A program made the position numbers and the translations under genes. From assembly GCA_025435555.1 (NCBI GenBank), contig JAIWWG010000116.1:23277-87276 (forward strand): a DNA stretch of 64,000 bases, written 5' to 3'. The notes below the pieces were generated by a model, which was not told where the DNA came from, ran no database searches, and saw only the letters and a list, made by a program, of their open reading frames with translations. The first letter of the stretch is position 1; each line of letters begins with the position of its first letter. Positions 34,382 through 45,316 of this stretch are shown here, one piece after another. Source of the stretch: Chytriomyces cf. hyalinus JEL632 (Eukaryota > Chytridiomycota > Chytridiomycetes > Chytridiales > Chytriomycetaceae).

Positions 34382-37117
34382 TTAGGCTTTCTTTAAAGCC
34401 TCAATTTGAGACAGTGCCGCTCGCAACTGTCTTTCTAAATCCGCCTGTCTCCCCGTCAACGCTTCATTTTCTTCCCGCAGCGCGCGATTTTCTTGGGCAA
34501 CCACCTACACAGCAGCACAGGTATCAAATCAACAATCGAATAAGCGGATGTCATGATACAACTTAAAAATCACCTCGACGTTTGACTGGCCATGACCTGC
34601 TGCCCCATCATGCACAGATGGACTTGCACCAACTACAGGCAGCGCCCCAGCAACCGGGGGATTCATTCCATTCTTTGCCATCATTGCAAGCAAATCCTGC
34701 CAACAACCGCTGTTGCTCAACATTCTGCCGCTGAATGGTATCAAGCCGCTCATTCAAAACCACAGCTTCATGAGATGCCAGTTGCTGCCCGCTCACACTT
34801 GCAGGTGGGCTTGGATTCGACACGACAGATTCGGAAGCAAGTGGGGTAAAGTTGGATTCGATCGAGTTTGGGACTGCTGTGGCTGTCGAATTGAACCGAC
34901 TGGCGAATCCCGAGACTGTTGGAGAGCTGGTCGGGCTTGTTTGCATGTCACTGATTAGAACTGGGGCCTGCATCGATTGCACGGCGAATCGACTTCGCTT
35001 GTCTGGGAATTTTTGAAAATGTCAGAGCATGACAGATTCAATGCAGAATTTCTATTACCATTTGACACATTCAAAGTCATGGGCACAGCCGAAGAAGCAG
35101 ACTCATTTGCCGTGACAGTAAATCGACTCTGTCTCGGCGATGCTTCTGACAAGATTGGACTGCTCGAGCTGCTTGAATCTGAGGTGACGCCAAATCGTTG
35201 CTTCGATTCTGTTTTTGTTGATTGAGGACGATCGCCGTGAGAAATTCAAATAAGAACACGTCCCACTGCAAGATAACGAACCGTCTTGAGACATTGCAGG
35301 AGAAGTTCCTGCCTGTGATGATCCTTCCACGCCAAGCGACGGCTGAGATTGGGGCTGCTGTCCCGTAACACTAAATCGCCCCTTCTTCACTTCAGCACAA
35401 GGCACAGAGCTATTCAGTGGCGGAACGACAGCATATTGATCTGACTGCACTGGTTTATCGCTTTCGAATGCATTGCTGGCAGACAACGGACTCGGGTTAT
35501 ACATTGGGATATGTCCGTGTGATGATCCAGGTTGATATGGATCGATAGAGGCACCGGCTTCGGTGGGGAACGCATTCGATTCGTCTTCACATTCAAATAC
35601 ATCTTGCGGTTCATCGGATGAAACAGAGGAGAAGTCCCATGATACACCCTTCGCATCTTCTGTGAAACGAGGAACGGTTCCTGCGCACATCAGGAAGAAG
35701 ATGGGTTGCATTTAGCATTTCGCGCTGCATTCAACAATTGCGACTCACTTTTGATGTGAGCTCGCTTTGTGATTGGCGGCAACGCTTGCAACAGATCTGT
35801 CGCTAAATGAGACCGCTTTTTCGTGTATTGACGGAAGAATGCATGTTGAAGTAGCTTTTCGGCAGTTGGTCTGAAGAGGACAGAGTTATTTTCACGACAA
35901 AAATCCATCATTTCTGGAAATTCACCTTTTGTTTGGATCCTTTCTGAAGACAAGCATCGATCAGATCCTTGAAACATTTCGTGAACTTGTGCCGCGTCTG
36001 ATCCCTATCCAACGGTGGGAGGATCGTTCTGAAGCGTCATCATCATCACCTGACAAGACACATAAAATGACAGAAAATAAAAAAAATTAGTTTGCCCTTA
36101 AAACCATAATGGTGCTGGTGCCCCACTCTAATAGATCACCATACCTTCATGGGCGGATACTTTGCAAACGGCGCATGCCCCGTCGCCAATTCCAACGCAG
36201 TAATCCCAAAACTCCAAATATCCGCCTTATAATCATACCCAGACTGCTCCATAACTTCCGGCGCCATCCAACACGGCGTCCCCACAAACGTTTTTCGATT
36301 TCCTTTCCGCTCGCCAGTTTCCATCAAACTGCTGCTGACCCCAAAGTCTGCCAATTGCACAAGCCCGTCCTCATCCATCAACAGGTTACCCGCTTTCACG
36401 TCTCGATGGATCAAACCGTTTCGATGCAGGTATTCCAGGCCTTGCAGCGCTTGTTTGAGGATGGTTGCGATGCAGGATTCTTCGATTCCAGTGGGGTAGG
36501 CGGTTTTCATTATGTCCAGGAGCGAGCCGGCGCTTAGAAAGGGTGTCACAATAAGAGTTTGGGTCCGTTGACGAAGGAACCGTATACGGGGAGGAGATTG
36601 GGGTGTCGAGAGAGTGACATGATTTGGATTTCGCGCTGTGAACGGGCACCGCAAAGAATTATACTGGTCAGAGAATCGAATAAAGAATCGCGCAAAGATC
36701 GAATAGTTGCGACGCATGAAAGAGTCGCTGAATGCTGATTCGTTCACCAGCCCAAAAAAGGTCAAACGCCAACTTGAAGGAGGGGACCATGACTAACCCG
36801 CAATTCATCGATCTGGTTACGCTCGAACATGTCCAAATCAATGACTTTGGTTGCAACAATCTTGTTCATGGGGATGTACTTGGCAATGTAGACCATGGCT
36901 GACTGATCCGTATCCTGCAACACACAAACAGACATGCACGCAATTAAATCCATGTGTTCTATCGAGTCATGTCTTAGCAGAGCATCAAGTAGATACCGAT
37001 AGGGTTGCCCAGTTCGTAAGCCTCTGGCCGCATGCTGAACGAGACCTCCTCCACGGGCGTCGAGGGCTGTTGCTGTGGTTGCGCCAGGGATAGTTTGCGC
37101 ATGAGAGACTCGGTCAT
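34382..37117 (-). CDS. Ste20/SPS1-type Ser/Thr kinase with RFxV-rich tail and coiled coil
   Basis: Multi-exon; starts [13 protein letters not shown] at 37117 and ends TAA 34382-34384. The N-terminal kinase domain has the glycine loop ([11 protein letters not shown]), VATKVIDL with the catalytic Lys, [26 protein letters not shown] and [10 protein letters not shown], closest to the SPS1/OSR1/SPAK group. After the C-lobe ([14 protein letters not shown]) comes a long low-complexity tail containing three RFxV sites (GRFSVT, SRFTVT, SRFAVQ), then a C-terminal coiled coil ([12 protein letters not shown]...LERQLRAAL). OSR1/SPAK kinases bind RFxV peptides through a C-terminal CCT domain, which I do not see here. 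Four net +1 shifts (near 34700, 35940, 36012, 36904) and one -1 (near 36552) interrupt otherwise continuous homology. Confidence 0.78.
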
Positions 37118-37913
37118 TGTTGTGGGTTTGTGTGTTGTTGTTGGGGTGGGTGTGGTTGCGGGTGATGGTGTCAACGAGGCGGAATTAAAGTAAAAAGTTG
37201 ATAAACACTTTCTTTACAGCCGCCACCACATAATTATGACATCGCTGATTACGTTTTTATTTATATCCCATCACTCGCTCCCTTTATCGTGCACGCGTAC
37301 TTTGCCCTCCTCTCCTCCACCGAAGAGCAAGCCGGTCCTCCCAGGCTGCTGCAAGGAACTTCAGTTTGACAGCGAGGCCAGCTTGAAACACAGCTATGTC
37401 AACATCAATTACAATTGGAGCACAAAATAAAGAAGATGCTCTGGTCGCGTGGATCCCACAACCGCATAAAGTGGTGACAATTAATCCCAAGTTTTTAGAG
37501 TGATCCCTGCCCTGTCGGACACAGTGCGCAGTCAATATTTTGAAAGATGATCAATGCCCAAAGCTGTTACCATTCGAATGCAGATTCTGTTCTCTTTTCC
37601 CACATTTCAGATTGGACTAAAACGTGTTGTCGCTTCCCTCAGTTTTGTTGAAACGTACTGATGTGACAAGTCCTGCGTGAGCCGCCATGCTCAGAACAGG
37701 AACCTGATTTCATCCATGTTCGCTGAATGAAGTGTTAAAAATGCGATTGATTTTTGGACTCATATTGTCACGTTACCGTCCGCGTCACGACAGCTCCCTC
37801 CTGATCGCTTTCTTTTTGATCGCACGCATACAGTTATTTATTCAATGTTTCAAATACTATTACTGAATTGGCATGAGTAGGATAAACCGCCGCCACGGTC
37901 AGTCGTAAAATCG
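37118..37913. other. Intergenic region
   Basis: Kinase promoter plus the 3' flank of the F-box/ankyrin-like gene. No credible gene; short ORFs lack family features. Confidence 0.5.
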
Positions 37914-38621
37914 TCAGTCGTAAAGTCCCTCGACCCCATTTGCGGTGCCGTTTATCTCCATAAGTAAAGCGTGAGCGAAATTCTTTGGTCCAAGTCGTTG
38001 GTAACATTCGTTGACAAGACGCCCCACTTCCTCGTCATTCAATCGCTTGGCAGCCTCCAAAAAGAGGTTCGTGTGACCTGACAGTCTCAACCGCATTGCC
38101 TTCCGCAGGGCCCGGTAATCATTTGCGGAAATTGACACACGTGCATCGTCCAACAACAGCTGAAGGACGCTTTGATTGTCTTGAATCACTGCTTCGTCAA
38201 GACACACACCGTTTTGATAGTCAGGGTCAACATCCGACTGCTTCAGTAGTAAAGTCTGCAGCTCCGTCCAGCTTTGCTTTACAGAAATAAACAAGGCTTC
38301 GTTCAGGGCCTGTGGCGAGATACTGTGCTGGATCAAGAGTGCTGGCATGGGCAGATTCCTTTTGTGCACGCATTTTAAAAATGCGGTATCCTTGGCCTGT
38401 TGGGTTACGCGTCCAAGTCGGTCGTTGAGGATTGTGTCAACACATTCGAGATGGTTCTGATCTACAGCTTTCTTTAAAGCCTCGTCGAGCGACTGTATGC
38501 CACCATCGGAACTTGGTACTGTCGAAAACTGTCGGCAGACAAGCGCAAGGTCAGCCAGTTGGCTCCCCACTTCCGTGTGCAGCAGAATGGCGCGTATGAT
38601 CCCAATGGACAGCGTGTTCAT
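37914..38621 (-). CDS. F-box/ankyrin-like repeat protein
   Basis: Intronless, 235 residues. An F-box-like N-terminus (MNTLSIGIIRAILLHTEVGS, then LADLALVCRQFS) is followed by helical repeats of degenerate ankyrin type (LDEALKKAVDQNHLECVDTI, LPMPALLIQHSISPQALNEA, DEAVIQDNQSVLQLLLDDA). A role as an SCF adaptor or scaffold is inferred from architecture alone. A partial paralogue lies just upstream at 38782-39462 in the same orientation. Confidence 0.65.
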   Translation of the reverse strand: MNTLSIGIIRAILLHTEVGSQLADLALVCRQFSTVPSSDGGIQSLDEALKKAVDQNHLECVDTILNDRLGRVTQQAKDTAFLKCVHKRNLPMPALLIQHSISPQALNEALFISVKQSWTELQTLLLKQSDVDPDYQNGVCLDEAVIQDNQSVLQLLLDDARVSISANDYRALRKAMRLRLSGHTNLFLEAAKRLNDEEVGRLVNECYQRLGPKNFAHALLMEINGTANGVEGLYD

Positions 38622-38781
38622 GGTGTGAGTTGATGGGTTTGTTGCGCCAATTTATACAAAGTGAATTTTTTAATGTTTGCCGTTTCGGCGGACTCAATCA
38701 GGAACAAACAGAAAGAACAGGTGAAATCACGACGCACAAAGCACAGCAATCACATCTCCACTCAATCACATCTCCACTCAA

Positions 38782-39462
38782 TCACTGTGTCTGCCGCAGC
38801 AGGACATTTGGTGAGCAATCCAGAAAGCAAAAATTTCTTGTTTTTTCCTCGTCTAACAGGTGGCTTTGATCAGTTTTGTGGAAGGGTATCACAGCCCATC
38901 TTACCTTTGAGAGTAGTCGCTGTTGAAGGCGCTCAGATTGTCGGGGTGCGGTGTATGAGAGCGTGTTCAGTCCTTCGGTGCATCTCATTTTTTTGACTGC
39001 CGAGTGGACTGTGTCGTCTTTCCTTACAAGTGCACAGAAGAGTGAGGATTGATTGAAGCTGAAGAAAAGAAAGACAATTGCAAATTGTCCATCATCCAAC
39101 AAACCCTTGAGAACCCCCACATTGTCATGCATCACAGCCTCTTCAAGATGAAGGTTTTGTTGCAAGCCATTTTCCATACCCGGTTGCATCAGCAGAAGAG
39201 ACACAAACTCTTTTGTGTTTTGCGGTACGGCAATGAGCAATGCTTCGTTCAGAGCCTGTGGCAAAATTCCGTGCTGGATCAGGAGCGTTGGAATGGGCAG
39301 CATCTTTTCGTAAGCAGATAACGTGAAGGCACGATCCCTGCCCTTTTGGTTCACGCGTCCGAGCGGGTCTTTGAGGATTGCCTTGACACATTCGAGCTGG
39401 TCCTCGTCGATTTCTACGTACATCACAATGGATTGTATCACTTCGATTGGCAGTCTGTCCAT
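38782..39462 (-). CDS. F-box/ankyrin-like paralogue, internally deleted
   Basis: Paralogue of 37914-38621 (shared LECV..IL.D.LGRV.Q, LP.P.LLIQH.I.PQALNEAL, LEEAV..DN). It starts MDRLPIEVIQSIVMYVEIDE and jumps straight to DQLECVKAIL, so the second half of the F-box and the first repeat are missing. After LLDDGQFAIV the frame enters unrelated sequence (FLFFSFNQSSLF...), where an intron with a weak donor may be present. Likely a truncated or decaying copy. Confidence 0.5.
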   Translation of the reverse strand: MDRLPIEVIQSIVMYVEIDEDQLECVKAILKDPLGRVNQKGRDRAFTLSAYEKMLPIPTLLIQHGILPQALNEALLIAVPQNTKEFVSLLLMQPGMENGLQQNLHLEEAVMHDNVGVLKGLLDDGQFAIVFLFFSFNQSSLFCALVRKDDTVHSAVKKMRCTEGLNTLSYTAPRQSERLQQRLLSKVRWAVIPFHKTDQSHLLDEEKTRNFCFLDCSPNVLLRQTQ

Positions 39463-39628
39463 CGTGCGCGTCCTTGAATTAGGAACTTCTATTGAACTTC
39501 CATAAAAATCTCAGCTTCACATAATCGCAACTCGAGGAACGAATGACGGTTTGGCCACTTTCAGCACTTCGAAACCAGCATTCTTAAAGAGATTATATTT
39601 GATATGGTTCGTAAAACCACGCCACTGT

Positions 39629-41787
39629 TTATACCCAACACTCCGACTGATACCGCCTCAGTTTTTCCAACTTGGCGAGAAACGCAGCAGCCTCATCTTC
39701 TGTCATGGATCCGTTTTTCATGAAACTATCGATCAACGCGTCATTGACGCTTTTTGGGATCCGCTGCGCATTGCCTGATACGTACAAGTATCCACCGTTC
39801 CTGAGTACATCCCAAATGAGCTGAGACTGTTCCGCCATTCGATGTTGGATGTACCAGACCTTGTTCTGTTATAAAATCAAGACATGCTCAATTTTTTAGG
39901 ACCTGTATTGGCGGCATGAGCAGTATGAAGGCATGCTTACAGGATCATCGCGAGAAAACGCGTTAAACAGTCTCAGTTTCCCATGTTCTTGCAATGCTTC
40001 GAACTCGGCTCCATACAAGTAATCTGCTTCTCGACCGCGAAAGCCTGTAAACATGTAGTTTGCAGTGGCGCCTTGGTGAATACGAGCTTGAAGCAGTGAT
40101 CGCATTGGAGCGATTCCGGTTCCTACGGAAAAAACAAAGGATCAGTTTAATCCCGCGCTGAGTTGCTTTCGAAAAGTTGCTTTCGAAAGTGTAAAACTAC
40201 CTGCTCCAATTAAAATAACGGGTGTATCGACGCTTTTTGGCAGTTGCATTGTCCCCGGCTCAATAATAAATTCCACCGTATCTGTTGTGCAAAGTCATCA
40301 GTTTGGCACGAAGTATTGATCGAAACAACATACCGCCCACTTTCAAGTCTTCCAAAAACTTTGAACAAACGCCCTCTCGCATCTTTTGCATGCGCGTTTT
40401 ATACTTCAACAACCCCACACACAACTCCAAATTCCCCGAAACAGCGCCCTTAACATCGCGCGTTTGCGCACTCGCAATCGAGTACATTCGCGCGCGCATG
40501 GGTGGAATCAAATCAAACAAATAATTGTACGGAATTTTTCCCTTGCACGAATGGAAGTCCGTCAGCACTTCCAACGTTGTTCGTCGCAGTTTATAACAGT
40601 ACGCGAAGAGTTCTTCTTGGCCCTCCATGGACGCAAATTCTTGCAGCTTTTCGGCGTGCATAATGTCTGTTGCGAAAAAGCTCAATAGATGGAAAAAGTA
40701 TCTTCGTGGGCGCCCAGAAATATCCAGATGCTGATGCAAGACACTTCGGAGAGTGAGAATGGGTGCCCAGTGAGCAGGTACTGGAAGGTCCGAGGTGGTT
40801 GATGTGAGTTCAAAGGGCGTATCGGCCATGCCCGTCCATTCCATAAATTCGAGCAGTTCTTGAACACTTTCTTCAGAGTTTCGAGGATGCATGGTCATGA
40901 CTATCGGCGGGATTATAAGTGAACAGTAGTTGGCGCGTTCAAGGATGCAATATCGAAATTCACATGTCGGACATCTTGAAAGTGTTCGATGGAGGTAATT
41001 CGAGAGTTTTGCACGCATTTTGCGCGTAAGAAAGTTGATGGTTGCGGGTTTGTTGCCGCTATGCCGGTGCTGTTTTCCAAAAACTTGACTTTGAAAGATG
41101 GCGGAGGTAAAACGTTTTTCGGGGTAATATTCAAGCCCTTGGAAGGAGGAGAAAGTTCGTCGATGGCCGCCCACAGTTTCAAGCACCAAGGATCGAATTC
41201 AGCATCCAGCCTGTCACAGATTTAGATTCGAAATCCTGGCCACATCGATTGCATTCTGAATGAACATACCCAAGCGGATGCTGGTCGTCTCCATCTCCTC
41301 TCGGAATAATAGGAGTCGCACCAAGTTGGATCATGCGTTTGTACAGTTTCTTTGCGGGGTAGTTGAATCTGAGATGGAAACGTCAGTGCATCGCAAATTG
41401 AATGCCAAAAACTACGTACTTCTTGTATGATGAATCACCGAGCCCAAAGACTGCAAATCTTCGTCCAAGCAGAGCATTCTGGGGAGTATCTGCGCGCATG
41501 ATCCATCGCCAGAACCTGCGCATGTTACGAGGCGGGTCTCCCTGTCCCGCAGTGGCGATGCAGAAGACAAAGACGTCGTCCTTCTTAGAGTCAATCAATG
41601 CACCGTCATCATTATCCTTCTTGCCAGAGACAGAGCTATCCATCCCAGCAAGCCGAGCTCGATCCATTTCGTCGCAAGAGTTGACTGTTGTTGCGCAGCG
41701 TCTCCGCCTTGCCTCGCGTGCAATGCTCTGCGCGCATTCGATGGCAGTGCCTGTTTCGCTGGCGTAAGCGAGTGTGACAGCGACCAT
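39629..41787 (-). CDS. TAH18: Tah18/NDOR1-type diflavin reductase
   Basis: Multi-exon. Flavodoxin-like FMN domain (VTLAYASETGTAIECAQSIA, FVFCIATAGQGDPP, RRFAVFGLGDSSYKKFNYPA), then a connecting/FAD domain (PRNSEESVQELLEF, RARMYSIASA, PVILIGAGTGIAPMRSLLQA) and an NADPH domain (FTGFRGREADYLYGAEFEAL, VWYIQHRM, GYLYVSGNAQ). Tah18 passes electrons from NADPH to Dre2 at the start of cytosolic iron-sulfur assembly. The TAGQGDPP loop and overall size fit Tah18 better than P450 reductase, as there is no N-terminal membrane anchor. Two +1 shifts close together near 40903 and 40917 break a conserved FAD-domain stretch. An in-frame upstream ATG at 41826 could add 13 residues. It is divergent from PHGDH with only about 150-190 bp between starts. 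Confidence 0.85.
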
Positions 41788-41978
41788 TTTTTTACTTGAA
41801 TTATTCACGGGATATTTGCCGTGCATTTATTCCTGTTTAGCTTCTTCTTACTTCTCTTTGTAACCTCCTCTGTTGCTTGATCCACACGAAATCCTACTTT
41901 CACCATTCGCTCTCTTGACACCATCCCCACAAACAGGGGTGTGATTCATCTCAAATCTTTATCTTTGAAGAAAAAACA

Positions 41979-43814
41979 ATGTCAACAGCATCGGCACCAG
42001 CACCAGCACCAGCACCGCAAAAGCTCAAGATCCTCCTTCTCGAAGGTACCTGCATCAAATAACGAGGAATTACACAGCAGCAACCCTCAAACCTCCCATT
42101 CACACTCCCACGTCAAACCCAGGTGTCAGCCAGACGGGAGTCGAGATCCTCAAAGACGCCGGCTTCGAGATCGAGTACTTTCTCAAAGCTCTTCCCGAAG
42201 ACCAGCTCAAGCAAAAGATTAAGGACGTGCACGCTGTGGGTCTCAGGTGCAGTTGTTTCTTGTTTTCGCTTATCTTTTTTGGGGGTGGGTCTGACGAAGA
42301 TAACATTGGGACACAGGAGCAAAACACAGCTGACAGCCGAAGTACTGAAAGAAGCCAAAAACTTGATTGCAATTGGATGTTTCTGTATTGGAACGAACCA
42401 AGTCAACTTGGAATACGCAGCGACTCATGGGGTGCGTTGTTTTGTTTCAACTCTCCCCAAGTGTCAGAATGGGTCTTTAAACATGCGTGGATCTTGCAAT
42501 GATATCAGATGACTGTCTTCAACTCGCCATTCAGTAACTCGCGAAGTGTCGCCGAACTCGTCATTGCCGAAATCATTGCACTCGCTCGGCAGGTGACTGA
42601 CCGGAATTCGGAAATGCACAATGGTCTTTGGAACAAGGTGCGTGCGTTTTGGTTTTTTGCATGCAAAATGAGAAGTTCCATCTAAACGGTGATTCTTTCT
42701 GATGCATTGCGCGATTTGGATTTCAAAGACGAATTCAAAAGCCGTGGCCCACGAAATCAAAGGAAAGCAGTTGGGAATCGTTGGATACGGACACATTGGT
42801 AGCCAATTGTCAGTTATCGCCGAATCCATGGGAATGGTTGTGCGGTTCTTTGATGTGAACCAACGATTTCCTGTGAGTTTTTCTCGACATGTAATGAGAA
42901 AACTTGGTGACTCAATCTTTGTTTGTGTTTGATCAGCTTGGAACGGCTCTTCCCGCGAAGTCGCTCGAAGAACTGTTGAAGGGCTCCGACTTTGTGTCGT
43001 TGCATGTTCCAGAAACGCCTGAAACCAAAAACATGATCACAACCAAAGAAATTAGCGCCATGAAGAAGGGCGCATTTTTGATCAATGCGAGTAGAGGAAC
43101 GGTGGTATGTATCTGTTGAGCTATGTTTTACCCCGAACTGGGTAAGAGATCCGACGTCATTAACGGGTTTCGCAGGTTGATATCCCGGCTCTCGCGAATG
43201 GACTCAAGTCAGGACATTTGTCTGGTGCTGCTGTGGTACAACGACTAATTTGCGACACAACAGAATGCAGATCCTAATCCAGTTGTTTTTTTTGTAGGAT
43301 GTCTTCCCAGTCGAGCCGTTCTCAAACGGCAAGAACTTTGACAGCCCGCTAAGAAACTCTCCAAACACCATCCTGTCCCCACACATTGGTGGTTCCACGG
43401 AAGAAGCGCAGAGTGCCATTGGTGTTGAAGTCGCGACTGCACTCGTGAAATTCCTGCGCACCGGAATGACTTTGGGATCTGTTAACTTCCCCGAAGTGGA
43501 TTTGCGACCAGTGACGAGTGCAAAATCTGTGCGCGTTGTGAACGTACATCACAATGTTCCAGGCGTGTTGAAGGTTTGGGTTTTTTATTTTATGGCAGTC
43601 TGGACGCTTACATTCCCTCTTTTTTGTCAAATAACAGCAAGTAAACAAGCTCTTGTCAGATTGCAACATTGAGAAGCAAATCTGCGACTCGAAGGGCAAC
43701 ATTGCGTACTTGACTGCGGATCTGGAGGTGAATGCAGAAACTGACATTGACGCAATTTTGAAGGGCGTTTCTGCGATGCCCGAGAACATTATGACGCGCA
43801 TCGTTCGTTTCTAG
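41979..43814 (+). CDS. SER3: D-3-phosphoglycerate dehydrogenase (serine biosynthesis)
   Basis: Nine exons: 41979-42045, 42123-42246, 42317-42431, 42509-42637, 42729-42872, 42937-43104, 43176-43235, 43298-43573 and 43637-43814, in continuous frame. NAD-binding motif GIVGYGHIGSQLS, catalytic-domain SRSVAELVIAEIIALAR and the His-containing ILSPHIGGSTEEAQ identify a D-2-hydroxyacid dehydrogenase; the C-terminal ACT domain (VRVVNVHHNVPGVLKQVN) identifies the serine-pathway enzyme. It oxidises 3-phosphoglycerate to 3-phosphohydroxypyruvate in the cytosol and is probably feedback-inhibited by serine through the ACT domain. An Ala/Pro repeat (SAPAPAPAP) precedes the core. The frame is clean, in contrast to the adjacent TAH18. 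Confidence 0.93.
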
Positions 43815-43892
43815 TTGAACTGTGGAGATAAGGGAATAAAATGTCTCACTGCTTTCTTTCTTTTTTATTTTTTACGTAAATCCCAACAACGA

Positions 43893-44998
43893 ATGAAGGT
43901 TGCCTCGTCCATCCGGTACCCAGACCTCTCGTTACTCCACCAATGCTCTCCCACCTCACAAAGCTGACCATATAATCTGAACCAAGGAAAGCCGCTCCTC
44001 GCAAGGCACACAAAGAGCGATCCCAGCCAGCCGCCCGGCAACGGCTGGGACTCCTCGAAAAGAAGAAGGACTACATTGAACGCGCAACCGACTTCAAATC
44101 AAAACAAAAGCGACTCGCAGCGCTTCGACAGAAAGCCGTCATGCGCAACAAGGACGAGTTTTATTTCCAAATGGTGAATGCAAAGACCAACAAAGGTGTG
44201 CATGTGCTTGCGGGCAGGGAGAAGGCGTTTTCGAAGGATGAGTTGGCATTGTTGAGGACGCAGGATCAGAATTATATTCATTACCAGCGGTCCGTGAATC
44301 TGAAAGTATGTTCACTTGGTTTTGCGATTGAGGTGTGCGCTTATGTTGACCACGCATTGCAGAAAATGGAACGGCTTCAATCCCTCAAACATATTCAACC
44401 AAGCGACGATTCTGAACTGAAAGAAATCGAAGGTTCAGATGAGGACAACGAATTTGACGGCAGTGACGCAGAGATGGAAGAAGCGAGCCCCGAAACACAA
44501 ACAACCACAAAACAGCCATCGCACACCATCTTTGTCGAATCTGAAAAAGAAGGTAAAATCGCATCGAATGAAGCAGTAAAATTGCGCACTAAACATCTGG
44601 CCACTGCAGTCAAAAATTTCGACCCCGTCAAACATTTCCAAACGACCGAAGATCAGCTCAAAGTACGGCACAATCGCACGCGCATTTCACCGAATCAAAC
44701 AATCGACACAGAGTCCGAAGAAGCATTGTACAAGGCCGAAATGCTCAAACGGCTCAACCGCAAAAAATTAAAGGCAGAAAGGGAGCTTGTGTCGCGTGAG
44801 AAGAGGGAGGAGCAATTGAGAAAGCTGCAAATGGAGAAGGACATGCAGAAGAATTTAATGGTTTGTGTCTCTCCATTTCATCGCCCAGCGCTGGTATTTA
44901 CCTCATGTTTCCAACAGGGCAAAGGCTCCAAGAAAAAAGTAGGGGTTGACAAGCAGGGTCTGCCCGTTTACAAATGGAATGCTGAACGAAAGCGCTAG
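43893..44998 (+). CDS. UTP11: U3 snoRNP-associated protein Utp11
   Basis: Four exons. The first (43893-43915) encodes MKVASSIR, then from 43987 KAAPRKAHKERSQPAARQR and GLLEKKKDYIERATDFKSK, the diagnostic Utp11 start; MVNAKTNKGVHV and HTIFVESEKE also match the family. The second and third introns lie after VNLK and NLM. Utp11 is a small-subunit processome component that acts in 18S rRNA maturation in the nucleolus. The C-terminus is basic (KGSKKKVGVDKQGLPVYKWN). Uninterrupted frame. Confidence 0.92.
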
Positions 44999-45316
44999 AT
45001 TTGGTCCCTGTACAAGCAATGCAATAAAATATCCGTGTTTGTCATAGGTCCGTGCTGAATGTTGGAAATTATTGCGTCATTTACTTTTCGAATATTCCGT
45101 CACTTGGCAGCTGTCTTTCACTTCGCGGCATGCAAAAAAGACGTGATCAAACTGAATACGTAAGATTTTAACGTCGAAACTGCTCAGCGCAATCCCTTCC
45201 CTTGAATCCGAAACCCATCTCACAATCTTGTCACGAATTTCATACAGTGCGCGTCTTTCCACTTCATCCGTGTCTTTGGTCTTGTCAGCCAATTAAACGG
45301 TTAAGTACAACAGCAT
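44999..45316. other. Intergenic region with a short unexplained minus-strand frame
   Basis: A 71-codon minus-strand frame at 45077-45292 (ADKTKDTDEVERRALYEIRD, then VRWVSDSREG) looks protein-like but starts with TTG. It may be a relic linked to the adjacent AAA-ATPase-like pseudogene. An AATAAA at about 45023 likely serves UTP11. Confidence 0.35.

Noticed and set aside
45077-45292. 71-codon minus-strand frame
   Set aside because: Starts with TTG rather than ATG and has no recognisable domain; mentioned only as a possible relic in the intergenic entry.
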